From positions 1,528,997 to 1,592,996 of the forward strand of contig CM043964.1 in the NCBI GenBank assembly GCA_014529385.2: a stretch of 64,000 nucleotides of DNA, given 5' to 3'. The DNA comes from Adiantum capillus-veneris (lineage: Eukaryota > Streptophyta > Polypodiopsida > Polypodiales > Pteridaceae). Shown here in pieces: positions 9,774 through 20,880 of this stretch (position 1 is the first letter of the stretch; each line of letters starts with the position of its first letter). The position numbers and the translations under genes were made by a program. Below the pieces are notes generated by a model that made no database searches, was not told where the DNA came from, and worked only from the letters and a program-made list of their open reading frames with translations.

Positions 9774-11719
9774 TGAGGCAAGCTTTTCCATGCATGGGAA
9801 CCCCCCCATATATCTATGCTCTTTTACGAAAATATTTCCTATTATACAAGTTACTTTTGATTTTTCTTCCCTTTTTCACAAAAGTTTTAGCCTTTATTAA
9901 GTAAATAGGACTTATGCTAATTAATCACGATGTAGCATAAATAAGTAAGCTTTCTTTGTTGATATCTCTTTTGACCTTAAATATAAAAATATATATATTC
10001 CAAATTACATTATATAGGTTAGTATTTTCTAATATATTTTTCACGTATATATATTATTCCACCCTACCAAATATTTTATTCACTAGTTTTCATTTTCAAA
10101 CCTCAACCCCACTTTCAAATTTCAATAATACCTCCATCTAGATGATTTCCAATCTTTTCAAAACTCTAGATCATATTTCCATACACATGAAGGAGCTTAC
10201 ACTTGAAGGCAAGAGAGAAGTCCACTCAAAGGGGACCACCAAAAGACCTTTGCAACCACAAATAATACATTATTTGGCTGAATTTTTTAAGTAGAAAAGA
10301 ACCCCAAATCTGAAGGAGCGTTATACATGAAAGATGTAGCTCGTGATCTCAACTTTTAGCTCAATTGTTTTCAGAATTTTTGGAGTTTGAACACGGAGAT
10401 ATGATTTTTGTAGTGGACCCCAGTTTTCTCGTGTAATGGTGACACAGGCCATCCCCAATTTTCTTCCCTCTAGAATGGCTATGGTTCTACAAGTCTTCAA
10501 GCATGATTACAAGAGACAAGGCTCTTTTACTGAGGTCTTGGCAAGTCTAGAGTGATTCTATCACCATTTTTGGAGGATCCATCCTCATCAACAACTATCC
10601 ACCTTTGACAATCTCTCTTGTAAATTTCATACCTCTCTCTTCTCTCCCTAATAAGCTTATGTCTAGCCAAAGCTAGACTATTGTAAATATCTCCTATCCT
10701 TTACATCCTACCCACATTCTCTCATCTTCTCTCTCTATTGACTCTGGTATTTTAAATAATGAGGAGACAAGATGGGAGCCACAGTCACATGCACCCCATT
10801 TTTCTAGTCACCAAAGTGGGACACTCACCTCATATAGAAATATTGCTAAATCCTCTCCTCCTTCCCTATATAAGGAGTCCATGAGAGCTCACTTGGGACA
10901 AACACACACACACACACACACACACACCTATCCATACACACTCTTGTGCTACATGCTTGTAACATGAACCCTAATCACATAATCACAACACCATCATCAT
11001 CACCATCACCATGCACAAAAGATGAGCACCACACCTCCACACCACTTGTAATTAAGGATTGAAGGCAAAATTTCAAGAAGAAGAAGGGTGGACACACTCA
11101 TGTTATTCATCGCCATCAACTCCCATCTCTCCATTATGCCTCCTACGATCTTGTTCCCTTCTCATTTTCCTGCCATACGCTACATATTGTATTCATCTTT
11201 TGCAAGCAATCAACACACTCCATCTTGGTGCCATACTTTGTGTCGCTTTGGATACATCTCATTGTGAGTATGGTATATGCTTGTTCCTTGCTATTTTTTT
11301 TTTCATCTTATGTTAAGGTGTGCGGATTCGCCACCATACATACACACTCTCTCTCTCTCTCATATTCCTATTATCTTGCTACTTCCATCTTGAGGTGTGT
11401 GGATTCGCCACCTCTTGTATGAGAAGTGAGAATACTTGCATGTATCCCTGACCTCGTTATCTTCCTTACTACATGCACGAGTAGCGAGCCCATTCTAACT
11501 CACTCACCACTCCTCTCACCTTATTCTCTGACTATCCCATTCCACATTTGGGCGTGGATCTTGAAATTGTTTTCCATGGCATGTTTCATTGTGTATATGT
11601 ATGCGTCCTAGCCGCATATCTTGCTAGGTGGTGCCCTATTGCGTATTCCCCATGATGAGGCCATTGTGCATAGTCTTGGTGTAGAGGCCACCGGGTCTAT
11701 TTTTCACTTCCGCCTCTCA
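9774..11719 (+). repeat. element C 5' LTR (1946 bp)
   Basis: It starts TGAGGCAAGC and ends CCGCCTCTCA, matching 18360-20310 throughout. It contains a CA microsatellite (about 10901-10927) just downstream of a TATA-like TATATAA at 10867-10873, and CT-rich tracts. ORFs inside are low-complexity and not supported as genes. Confidence 0.95.
10867..10873 (+). promoter_or_regulatory. TATA-like box in element C LTR
   Basis: TATATAA in CCCTATATAAGGAG, about two thirds into the first 1.6 kb of the LTR, followed by a (CA)n run. The 3' LTR has the same box at 19452-19458. Likely the start of element transcription; no direct proof. Confidence 0.5.
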
Positions 11720-11721
11720 CT

Positions 11722-11738
11722 CGGTGCTCCCACTGAGG
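11722..11738 (+). promoter_or_regulatory. element C primer-binding site candidate
   Basis: CGGTGCTCCCACTGAGG lies two bases after the LTR end. It aligns with TGGTGCCCCCACTAAGG of element B and with element E's site. The first base is C instead of T, which would mismatch the CCA end of a tRNA. tRNA not assigned. Confidence 0.6.
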
Positions 11739-11788
11739 AGGGATCTTGAAACCTTCAGTTTACAAAGCTGACATGTTTACTTCTCTTC

Positions 11789-12983
11789 ATGGACGAGTGG
11801 CTTCTTGAATTATCTAATTGGACCACTGAAGAGGAGGAGCTTCAAGAAGGTTTGACTCAAGTCATCAAGACACTCTTGCCAGGGTGTTGTATTGTTAGCA
11901 TAGAAGAGGTGGTAAGACCCTCTTTCCATACTCAAATTGTTTACATTTCTCATCATCCCCGCAAGCGTAAAAGCAAGGCACAAGCTGCATCATGCTCACA
12001 TTGTAGCCAAAAACCGCACCTTCGCCTTGAGTGCAACCCAAAGTGAAGAAAAGGCCATCATTTTCTCCCTGGACATCCGCACAGGCATTCTCACATTAGT
12101 AGGCTTTCAAGTAGCACCAGGCTTTTCTACATCTACGTCCACATCTTTCCCACCTACGTCCACAACAAGTCTTCACAACCTGAGGAAGCTACTACAAACG
12201 CGTGGTCCCTCCCTCTCCCTTGCACCAAAAGATTCAAGGGTTTTCCAGCGCCGACAATCACCCCGTCTCCAAAACAAAAGGGTAAATCCTCCAAAGTCTT
12301 TCTATACCTCAAAACAGCAGCATGGATTCTACGTCGTCTACTGAGTGAATTGGCGGAGCTTGTCATCGACAAGGTCTTTGACACTGGTTTTGCTTGGCAG
12401 AAAGACAAGACCCTCCACCTTGAAGGGGTGTTGCTTGTGAATCAAGGCTATGATGACGACTTTACAGCTTGCTATGTATCCATCCAACTTGGATTAATAC
12501 AAGTGGTAAGACTCACCACCTACCTCATCACACCTGTGTATACATTAGATGGCACTCTATCTTGCAGGAAAGTGAAGTTGCTCAAAGAGAGAGAGTTCAA
12601 GCTTTTCCAAGAGCTTGCTAGAGGGACAGTCCTAGAGCTAGAGATGAAGACAACCTTGTCCTGTGGTACTATAAATTTGACCTCGACTACCAAGAGCTCT
12701 ACACCTCCGACTATAACCTTCCACCACGAAGGAGAGAGCCTTTCCGAATTATCATGTGATGGACCCAGCGCATCAGCCTTTTGCAAGGAACCAAACTTAT
12801 GCACCACAACGAATTGAATCAATCAAAGTAATCTTGGACCGCAAGATGTTTTATCAGCAGATCATTACAACCATGTTTGGTAGAGAACGACTGCAAGAGA
12901 TAAACACCTCTTCTCTACCCTTTATCCTCCCTATGATTAATCATGAAGTGTCTTTTGATGTAGTTATTTTCATCCTTGTATAG
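11789..12983 (+). pseudogene. element C ORF1 region upstream of gag (frameshifted)
   Basis: A 1.2-kb stretch between primer site and gag shows sequential open segments in changing frames: 11789-12046 (MDEWLLELSNWTTEEEELQE), then to 12344 with QRRQSPRLQNKRVNPPK, then about 12280-12650 with AELVIDKVFDTGFAWQ and LHLEGVLLVNQGYDDDF, then DNLVLWYYKFDLDYQELY, and finally 12756-12983 with IPMIN-like LPFILPMINHE and the ending FDVVIFILV. Joined, this would be about 400 residues. The last block is conserved in element B. Extra ORFs at this position are known in Ogre/Tat elements; no domain is recognised and function is unknown. Confidence 0.55.
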
Positions 12984-13078
12984 TATGTTTTCCATCTACC
13001 GAGCACCCATGTATTGAATCTCTATTTATTAAAAAAAAAAAAAGATTTCTAAGTGGAGTTAATTTTCTCACTCTCACA

Positions 13079-13873
13079 ATGGCAAGTGTAGCATTTCCAA
13101 CCTTTACTGGTAAGGTGGGTGAGGATGCTGCAGACTTTCTAGACAACTTGGAAATAGCATGTGTCATCTCTGTGAGACATGATGATGCTTTGTGCTTGCG
13201 TATCTTCTCACTTCTAATGAAGGTGGAGGCAAAATCATGGTACAATGCTTTGGCACCAGCAACCAAGGAACAGTGGGACTTATTAAGAGCAGCCTTTGTC
13301 AAGCGTTTTGGAGAGGGCACAACATCAGAGAAGCTATGGCAATTCTTGACAGAGTCGAAGCAGGGCAGTATGCAGTAGGCCGTAAAGTGTGTAGATTTAT
13401 GGGGCCAATGGGTTGCATCGCTAAGAGAGGATGAGGGGGCACCTGATTTCCTAAAGAAGGATCGGTTTGTGGATGGGTTATGGCCAACTCTTAAAGAGAA
13501 GGTGAAGGGAAGGTTTCCTGCTACGTATGAGCTAGCATTTGAAGTGGCCCGCCTTAAAGACAAGAAGTTGCGCCTACAAGCGAGGAATATTGATGAAGAG
13601 AAAGCCGTTAGGACCCGACCACCTCTAGCACCACCTACAACAGCCGCCCAGAGGATTCAACCACAAGAATCAATTGAAGATCAGCAAGACCTGCTCAACC
13701 GAATCACTAATCAGCTTGAGAATCTCTCAGTCCATTTGATACAACAAGGGCATGCACACAATCGCAACCAAGAGAAAGGGAGGGGACAACGAAGGCAAAA
13801 CCGAGAATACCACTCCTACAATTGTGGGGAGGATGGTCATGGCATGTACTACTGTCCACACCCAAGGAGGTAG
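13079..13873 (+). pseudogene. element C gag (one internal stop, damaged zinc knuckle)
   Basis: The ATG at 13079 opens MASVAFPTFTGKVGEDAADF. The Gag core includes AKSWYNALAPATKEQWD, LRAAFVKRFGEG and KKDRFVDGLWPTLKEKVKG, then a heptad-like segment LLNRITNQLENLSVHLIQQ. The zinc knuckle reads SYNCGEDGHGMYYC: the first Cys of CCHC is Ser (TGC to TCC). TAG at 13376-13378 interrupts; TAG at 13871-13873 ends the segment. Frame is identical to that of pol. Gag would package the RNA, but this copy probably cannot. Confidence 0.9.
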
Positions 13874-14374
13874 AATTTCAACAGAGGAGCCAGGCAAAAC
13901 CACGTTTCACCACCGAGAGCAAGACCACCACCACCGAGGGCACCACAACAAGCACCACCCGTGCAAATCCTAAAACCACCCATTCAACTACAACCACCAC
14001 CACCACCACAACCTCTCATTCCACCCTTACCCCCACCACTAGTTGGCAATCAAACAGTAAGCGTCATCAGTCTTGAAGGTAAAAGAAAGGAGAAAGTGGA
14101 GGAGGATATCAAGGTAGTAGCAAAAGGTAAGACCAAGTTTAAAGGAGTAGATGCCATAGGGGTAAAACGCGATAGGCATGGTGAAGCTTCCCAAAAGGAA
14201 GAAAAGATGAAGACTAAAGGGGAATCTAGCAAAAAGCCGTCCAAGTCATGACGTACAATTGACATTGTAGATTTCTCTTTGGGTGAATGTTCTAAACCAT
14301 ATGATTTGGTTCAAGATGTTTTTGTACAGGGCCCAAAAATCACTTGGCCCCAATAACTCCACCTAGCACCTAGG
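13874..14374 (+). pseudogene. element C Pro-rich and Lys-rich gag-pol linker
   Basis: In the gag/pol frame, 13874-14248 encodes a proline-rich stretch (PPRARPPPPRAPQQAPP, then PPPPPQPLIPPLPPP) followed by a Lys/Glu-rich tract. TGA at 14249-14251 and TAA at 14354-14356 interrupt, and between them FSLGECSKPYDLVQDVFVQG is readable. Likely the disordered tail of Gag and lead-in to protease. Thr-rich ORFs in the other frames here are shadows. Confidence 0.6.
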
Positions 14375-15001
14375 GTGAGGAGACAGTGGACAAAGATGGT
14401 TAGCACGAGACGACCAAAGCCAAAGATAGCTGGGGCTATCTCTGGGAGGAATCTAGATGACATACTACCAGTGATGGATGCTTACATCAAAGGGCAACAC
14501 ATCTCCAATATCTACATCGATGGTGGTGCACAAATATGCGTCATGAGTGAAAAAATGATGCACCGTTTGGGGTTAGAGGTGAGTCGGCCGGCACCATGCC
14601 GAGCCAAAATGGCAAATAATGTAAAAGTTCAATGTGTTGGTGTTATAAATGCAGTTAGGATAAAGGCATTCAACACCGAGGTAGATGTGGACATCTTTGT
14701 CATGCCACACAAAGGGGAGGGCTACCCTATCATTCTAGGGAGGCCTTGGCTTATGGCTATGAGATCTAAGCAGGATTGGGACACCGGCATAATCCAGATG
14801 AAGGATGCAAAAGGGAGGCCAATACTTTACGACATGAAGATAGGTCAGCAATGCGACATGGATCTAGAAACCTCTATGGATGAGTTTTCTAGTGGTGACT
14901 CTTCAACCACTTTAGAGGAGGAGTCAATAGTGAGTGAAGAAAGTGACAGTAGCATTGAGGTGATGGGGATCATTCTCAAGGACCCTAAGAAGATGGAGTA
15001 A
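14375..15001 (+). pseudogene. element C aspartic protease
   Basis: Active site NIYIDGGAQICVMSE (DGG), then MANNVKVQCVGVINAVRIKA, and GYPIILGRPWLMAM, the protease C-terminal hallmark. An acidic Ser/Glu-rich tail (SSGDSSTTLEEESIVSEESD) leads to TAA at 14999-15001; the same frame continues into RT. The DGG site is shared with element B and with element F and seems normal for this group. Confidence 0.9.
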
Positions 15002-15076
15002 CCTGATTTCTCATTATCAAACCAAGGGGAGACACCAGGTATACAACCTCTGGTAGAAGCACGTAAGCTACATCAA

Positions 15077-16357
15077 ATGCTCTCTAGTGAGTTGTGTGGG
15101 AAGGAGCGTGAAGATTATATTTTCATGCTAAGTAATTTTACCACATTGTTCATTGATGAATATGATAAAATCACTGGCATCACAGTAGTTCAACATCACA
15201 TTAAGCTCAAGGAGGGAAGTAAACCTGTATTGCAGAAGCTCAGGCGGCTAGGAGTAATTCAACAAGACGCCCTGCTCAAAGAGGTGAGGAAGTTGCTAGA
15301 AGCCGGGTTTATCTATCTTGTTGAAGACTCAGAGTGGGTTTCTCCAGTGGTAGTCACACCAAAGAAGAATGGTAAGTGGAGGTTTTGTGTTGATTACAAG
15401 CCTCTTAATGCAGCCACAAAGAGGGACCATTTTACTCTTCCTTTTCAAGATGAAATTCTCAATGAGGTAGCAGGACATGAGCGTTACACGGTATGTGATG
15501 GCTACTCAGGCTACTTCCAAATTAGCATCGCTGAAGAAGATCAAAAGAAGACAACCTTCATCACACCATGGGAATGTTTTGCTTACAGAGTTATGCCTTT
15601 TGGTCTCACTAATGCTCCAGCCACTTTTCAGCGATATGTAACATTTGTTTTTCAGCCATTCTTTGGAAAATCAATCCGTGTTTTTATTGATGACTTTTGT
15701 ATCTATAGCTCTCGCTCTCTTCATTTGGAGAAAGTTTATGAAGGTCTAGCTAGGCTACAAGCTTTGGGGGGCCAACTCAATGTGGAGAAATGCCACATTG
15801 GTGAAAGCAATGTTACTCTTCTTGGCCATGTGATCTCAGCCAATGGCATTGAAGCTGACCCAAGCAAGGTTCAAGCCTTGCTGGCTTTGACCTCTCCCAC
15901 CACAACAAAGCAGTTGGTCTCTTTTCTTCAAAAGGTGAGGTATTTGAGTAGGTTCATTCACTTGCTCTCCCAAGTGGTTCTCCCTTTACAACAAGTTACC
16001 CATCAAGAGATCTTCACTTGGAGTGAAGAAAATGAACAACAATTCAATGAGGTAAAACAAATTCTAGCTTCACTTCCCACCATAGCACCTCCAAAGTGGG
16101 ACGAGCCATTTTATGTAAACCCTAGTGTGGGAAATGACACACTTGAGGCTATATTGATGCAAAAGGATCCTCAAACTTCGTTCATGCGTCCTATCTACTT
16201 CTCTAGTCGAATGATGACTCCATCAGAAAAGGGATACACGGCAGTGGAGCACATGGTGCTTGCATTAATGTTTGATACCACCAAATTTTGCTTTTATTTA
16301 TTGTCTAGACCATTCATAATCTTAACAATGGAACAAGTATTTCCTTATGTAATGTAG
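15077..16357 (+). pseudogene. element C RT and first RNase H
   Basis: Open for 426 codons. RT motifs: SPVVVTPKKNGKWRFCVDY, VCDGYSGYFQISIAEED, VMPFGLTNAPATF, and catalytic VFIDDFCIY with Asp codons at 15689-15694. Connection: LLGHVISANGIEADP, LQKVRYLSRFI. RNase H begins at FYVNPSVGNDTLEAILMQK and runs to FIILTMEQVFP. A TAG at 16355-16357 interrupts, and the same frame continues with HMDVSSRISKWLTRLQEFDY. All catalytic residues of RT look intact. Confidence 0.93.
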
Positions 16358-16939
16358 CACATGGATGTTTCTTCTAGGATTTCCAAATGGCTCACAAGGC
16401 TACAAGAGTTTGACTACACAATGCAAGTGGAGAACTCCACAAGGGCCAATCTAGGAGGTATTCTCACTCATCGCCACTATGAAAAGAAGCTAAAGATAAA
16501 GCCAAATGATCAAGATATTACACCTGTGATGGAAGTCCCTAAGGTAGAGGAGGCTCACTCTCTTTTCTTTGATGGAGCCTACAAGAGGAAAGTGGACAAA
16601 GCTGCAGCAGGCATTGTCATCTTCAACGAGCAAGGGGATAAGGTTTTCTCCATTGGGAATCTCTTGGATTCTCACTCTAACAATGAGATAGAATATGCAT
16701 CCTTAACTCTTGGGTTAGAGTGGTGTGTGACATAGGGCATTCAACGGTTAAATGTATTTGGTGATGCCATGCTTTTAATAAAACAAATACAAGGAACTTG
16801 GGCTTGTAAAAATCATAGCTTGCTAGGCCATTTGCGCAAAGTCAAGGAACTTTTAGGAAAATTTAAAGTTGTACAATTACGCCATGTCCCTCGAGCACAA
16901 AATCAAGAAGTAGATGCTCTAGCTAGAGAGAAGTTGTAA
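16358..16939 (+). pseudogene. element C second (archaeal-like) RNase H
   Basis: After the tail of the first RNase H comes a second RNase H: LFFDGAYKRKVDKAAAGIVI (first Asp), SNNEIEYASLTLGLEW (Glu), VFGDAMLLIKQIQGTW (Asp) and RAQNQEVDALARE (last Asp). Dual RNase H with an archaeal-like second copy before integrase marks the plant Tat lineage. TAG at 16733-16735 and TAA at 16937-16939 interrupt; no frameshift. Confidence 0.88.
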
Positions 16940-18331
16940 GATGTTTCAGTGATGGGTGCTATCAAATTGAAGTTGCCTCTCTTCCAAGGTAGCGATGCTA
17001 TTCCTAACATCATGAGTTTCTTGGACACAGGAGAGTGTCCTAAGGATCTTACTAAGGGCCAAAAGCAGTGGCTTGCGCGCAAGGCAATAAAATACCGCCT
17101 TATCAATGACGACCTCTACTGCAAGGGTAAGGATCAAATTCTTAGTTGTGTACCTCTCTCTAGAGAGATCACTGAAATCATTTCAAGTTTCCATGATGGT
17201 GTTTGCGAAGGACACTTTGCACTTGACATCACTAGTAGAAAGATTCTACAAGCCGGGTTTGTATGGCCTAGTCTACAAAGGGATGTGCATCATTGGTGTA
17301 AAACATGCAAGGAATGTCAAAAGGCAGGGGATAGGAGGCTCACATATGAGCCACAGACTCCTATAATCTCATATGGACCATTTGAGAAATGGGGAATTGA
17401 TGCTATTGGGCCTTTGCCAAGGAGCCAATCAGGTAAATTTTATATCATCATGGGTGTGGACTACATGACCAGGTGGGCTGAAGCAGTTGCCACCACCCGG
17501 ATTACAGCTAAGGAAGTGGCTAAGTTTGTATTTGAAAACATTTGTTTCCGTTTTGGCACTCCTCTTGAAATAATTTCTGACAGGGGACCAGGTTTTAGAG
17601 GAGACCTTGTAGGAGAGCTAATGGAGAAGTTAGGTATCTCACGACGACACTCACCTCCCTACTACCCACAATGCAATGGTTTGGTGGAAAACGTAAATGG
17701 TATGATCTACAAGATCATCACTAAACATGTAAACAATCACAAAAGTGATTGGGACAAGCATCTTATGGCTGCACTTTGGGCTTATCGCACATCATTTTTC
17801 ACATCCCTTGGGTTCACACCATATCACTTGGTGTTTGGTAAGGAAGCCATTTTACCCATTGAAGTACAATTGGCTAGTCCCAGGGTGCTAGCTGGGCAGG
17901 TGGAACGTCCTAATGCTCATCTCCACAACCACATTCTTGATCTAGAGAGGCTTCAACTAGACAGAAAAGATGCTATCAACTATTATGCAGCACAATCAGA
18001 GCAACATCGACTTACCTTCAACAAGGGACTTAGGGCAAAAGGTCTCAAGAAAGGTATGTTGGTCCCATGGTATGATAACAGACTTGACACTAGGAAGGAT
18101 AAAAAATTTTCACCCAGATGGGAGGGGCCATTTGTCATTAGAAAGCGCTATGCCAATGGCAGTTACCGATTGATGGATGCAGATGGTAGGCTCCACAAAA
18201 CACGTGTCAATGGATGGAGGTTGAAGCATTACTTTTTGAGATTTGATCAAGCACCTATGATGGAAATCCCTGAGGAGGGAGAATCCTCCACTTCAATTGA
18301 AGAAGAATCAAGTACAACGCTAGAGGCATGA
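16940..18331 (+). pseudogene. element C integrase
   Basis: Open for 460 codons from 16949. HHCC zinc domain: HFALDIT ... DVHHWCKTCKECQ. Catalytic core: WGIDAIGPLPRSQSG (D), IISDRGPGFRGD (D), CNGLVENVNGM (E). Then FHLVFGKEAILP-type and the C-terminal GPF-like KFSPRWEGPFVIRKRY, and an acidic tail ending at 18331. It joins cDNA to host DNA. It looks catalytically complete; upstream stops are what disable the polyprotein. Confidence 0.93.
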
Positions 18332-18345
18332 ATATCTCTAGCCTT

Positions 18346-18355
18346 AGGGGGAGGG
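18346..18355 (+). promoter_or_regulatory. element C polypurine tract
   Basis: AGGGGGAGGG lies four bases before the 3' LTR start (TGAGGC at 18360). This is where plus-strand DNA synthesis would be primed. Confidence 0.85.
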
Positions 18356-18359
18356 CTAA

Positions 18360-19479
18360 TGAGGCAAGCTTTTCCATGCATGGGAACCCCCCCATATATC
18401 TTTGCCCTTTTACCAAAATATTTCCTATTATATAAGTTACTTTTGATTTTTCTTCCCTTTTTCACAAAAAGTTTAGCCTTTTTTAAATAAATAAGACTTA
18501 TGCTAATCAATCACGATGTAGCATAAATAAGTAAGCTTTCTTTGTTGATATCTCTTTTGACCTTAAATATTAAATATATATATTCTAAATTACATTATAT
18601 AGTTTAGTATTTTCTAATATATTTTTCATGTATATATATTATTCCACCCTACCAAATATTTTATTCACTAGTTTCATTTTCAAACCTCAACCCCACTTTC
18701 AAATTTCAATAATACCTCCATCTAGATGATTGCCAATCTTTTCAAAACTCTAGGTCATGTTTTCATACACATGAAGGAGCTTACACTTGAAGGCAAGAGA
18801 GAAGTCCACTCAAAGGGGACCACCAAAAGACCTTTGCAGCCACAAATAATACATTATTTGGCTGAATTTTTTAAGTAGAAAAGAACGCCGAATCTGAAGG
18901 AGCGTTCAACATAAAAGATGTAGCTCATGATCTCAACTTTTAGCTCAATTGTTTTCAGAATTTTTGGAGTTATGAACACGGAGATATGATTTTTGTAGTG
19001 GACCCTAGTTTTCTCGTGTAATGGTGACACAAGCCATCCCCAATTTTCTTCCCTCTAGAATGGCTATGGTTCTACAAGTCTTCAAGCATGATTACAAGAG
19101 ACAAGGCTCTTTTAATGAGGTCTTGGCAAGTCTAGAGTGATTCTATCACCATTTTTGGAGGATCCATCCTCATCAACAAGTATCCACCTTTGACAATCTC
19201 TCTTGTAAATTTCTTACCTCTCTCTTCTCTCCCTAATAAGCTTATGTTTAGCCAAAGCTACACTATTGTAAATATCTCCTATCCTCTACATCCTACCCAC
19301 ATTCTCTCATCTTCTCTCTCTATTGACTCTAGTATTTTAAATAATGAGGAGACAATATGGGAGCCACAGTCACATGCACCCCATTTTCCTAGTCACCAAA
19401 GTGGGACACTCACCTCAAATAGAAATATTGCTAAATCCTCTCCTCCTTCCCTATATAATGAGGCCATGAGAGCTCACTT

Positions 19480-19523
<44 letters not shown>

Positions 19524-20310
19524 TCCATACACACTCTTGTGCTACATGCTTGTAACATGAACCCTAATCACATAATCACAACACCATCATCATCACCATC
19601 ACCATGCACAAAAGATGAGCACCACACCTCCACACCACTTGTAATTAAGGGTTGAAGGCACAATTTCAAGAAGAAGAAGGGTGGACACACTCATGATATT
19701 CCTCTCCATCAACTCCCATCTCTCCATTATGCCTCCTATGATCGTGTTCCCTTCTCATTTTCCTGCCATACGCGACATATTGTATTCATCTTTTGCAAGT
19801 AATCAACACACTCCATCTTGGTGCCATACTTTGTGTCGCTTTGGATACATCTCATTGTGAGTATGGTATATGCTTGTTCCTTGCTATTTTTTTTCTGCTT
19901 ATATTAAGGTGTGCGGATTCGCCACCATACACACACACTCTCTCTCGCTCTCATATTGCTATCATCTTGCTACTTCCATCTTGAGGTGTGCGGATTCGCC
20001 ACCTCTTGTATGAGAAGTGAGCATACTTGCATGTATCTCTGACCTCGTTATCTTCCTTACTACATGCACGAGTAGCGAGCCCATTCTCACTCACTCACCA
20101 CTCCTCTCACCTTATTCTCTGACTACCCCATTCCACATTTGGGCGTGGATCTTGAAATTGTTTTCCATGGCATGTTTCATTGTGTATATGTATGCGTCCT
20201 AGCCGCATATCTTGCTAGGTGGTGCCCAATTGCGTATTCCCCATGATGAGGCCATTGTGCATAGTCTTTGTGTAGAGGCCACCGGGTCTATTTTTCACTT
20301 CCGCCTCTCA
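18360..20310 (+). repeat. element C 3' LTR (1951 bp)
   Basis: Partner of 9774-11719, same ends (TGAGGCAAGC ... CCGCCTCTCA). The CA microsatellite is longer here (about 19484-19520) than in the 5' copy. Followed by GCAC and element B coding. Confidence 0.95.
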
Positions 20311-20880
20311 GCACTAACATTTCAAATGTGGTCAAGAAATGGGTGATTGAGCTGCAAGAGTTTGAGTTCTCTTTTTTAGTGGAAGACAGTACAAGAGCTA
20401 CCTTAGCTGATTTGTTGACTTATAAGGAGAATCTCCTTCTTGTTAAGGAAGAAGTGGTGAGAAGGGTAGTTGAAGAAATGCCACAGATCAGCAATGCACA
20501 TGTGTTGTTCTTTGATGGCTCATACAGAAAGAGCCATGATGCCGCTTCAGGGGGTATAGCACTTTATGATCTAGAGGGGTTCAAATTGGATGCAAGAGAG
20601 GGTTCAAATTGGATGCACATAGTAACAATGAGGCTGAATATGCTACTTTGGAAGCCGGATTACACATTTGTTTGAAGCATGGGATTAGAAGGTTGAGCAT
20701 AAAAGGTGATGACTTGTTAGTTGTGAAGCAAGTGTTGGGTGTGTGGAAGAGCAAGAACAGCTCATTGAAGGAAATGTGTTTCAGAATTAAAGGCCTGTTA
20801 AAAAAGTTTGAAGCATGGAGCATTAGACACATTGAATGTGCTCTAAATGGAGAGGCACATGAAGCAACTCAAAGCATGAT
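20311..20880 (+). pseudogene. element B RNase H tail and second RNase H
   Basis: Coding of B resumes after C: VVKKWVIELQEFEFSFLVED, ATLADLLTYKE, then the second RNase H with VLFFDGSYRKSHDAASGGIA (Asp), SNNEAEYATLEAGLHI (Glu), IKGDDLLVVKQVLGVW (Asp). A 23-bp direct duplication at about 20577-20617 (GGTTCAAATTGGATGCA twice) shifts the frame between the first and second motif. Homologous to the second RNase H of C and D. Confidence 0.88.

Larger units (their letters stand above)
9774..20310 (+). mobile_element. Ty3/gypsy Tat-type element C, both LTRs present
   Basis: A 10.5-kb element: 5' LTR 9774-11719, primer site, ORF1 region, gag, protease, RT, RNase H, second RNase H, integrase, polypurine tract, 3' LTR 18360-20310. 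It is flanked by GCAC at 9770-9773 and 20311-20314 (4 bp; a fifth base does not match). Removing it with one GCAC restores element B's RNase H coding. Gag through integrase lies in a single frame with eight nonsense codons and no frameshift. The LTRs differ by a few per cent by eye, more similar to each other than B's LTRs, consistent with C being the younger insertion. Confidence 0.94.

Noticed and set aside
11059-11611. Ser/Leu-rich ORFs in the LTRs of element C
   Set aside because: Driven by CT-rich sequence, no motifs, and not equally open in the 3' LTR.
13376-13378. Programmed stop-codon read-through in element C
   Set aside because: Read-through uses one stop at the gag-pol border. Here eight stops are spread over all domains, so mutation is the simpler reading.
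13822-14076. Thr/His-rich ORFs over the linker of element C
   Set aside because: Shadows of the proline-rich linker, which is in the gag/pol frame.
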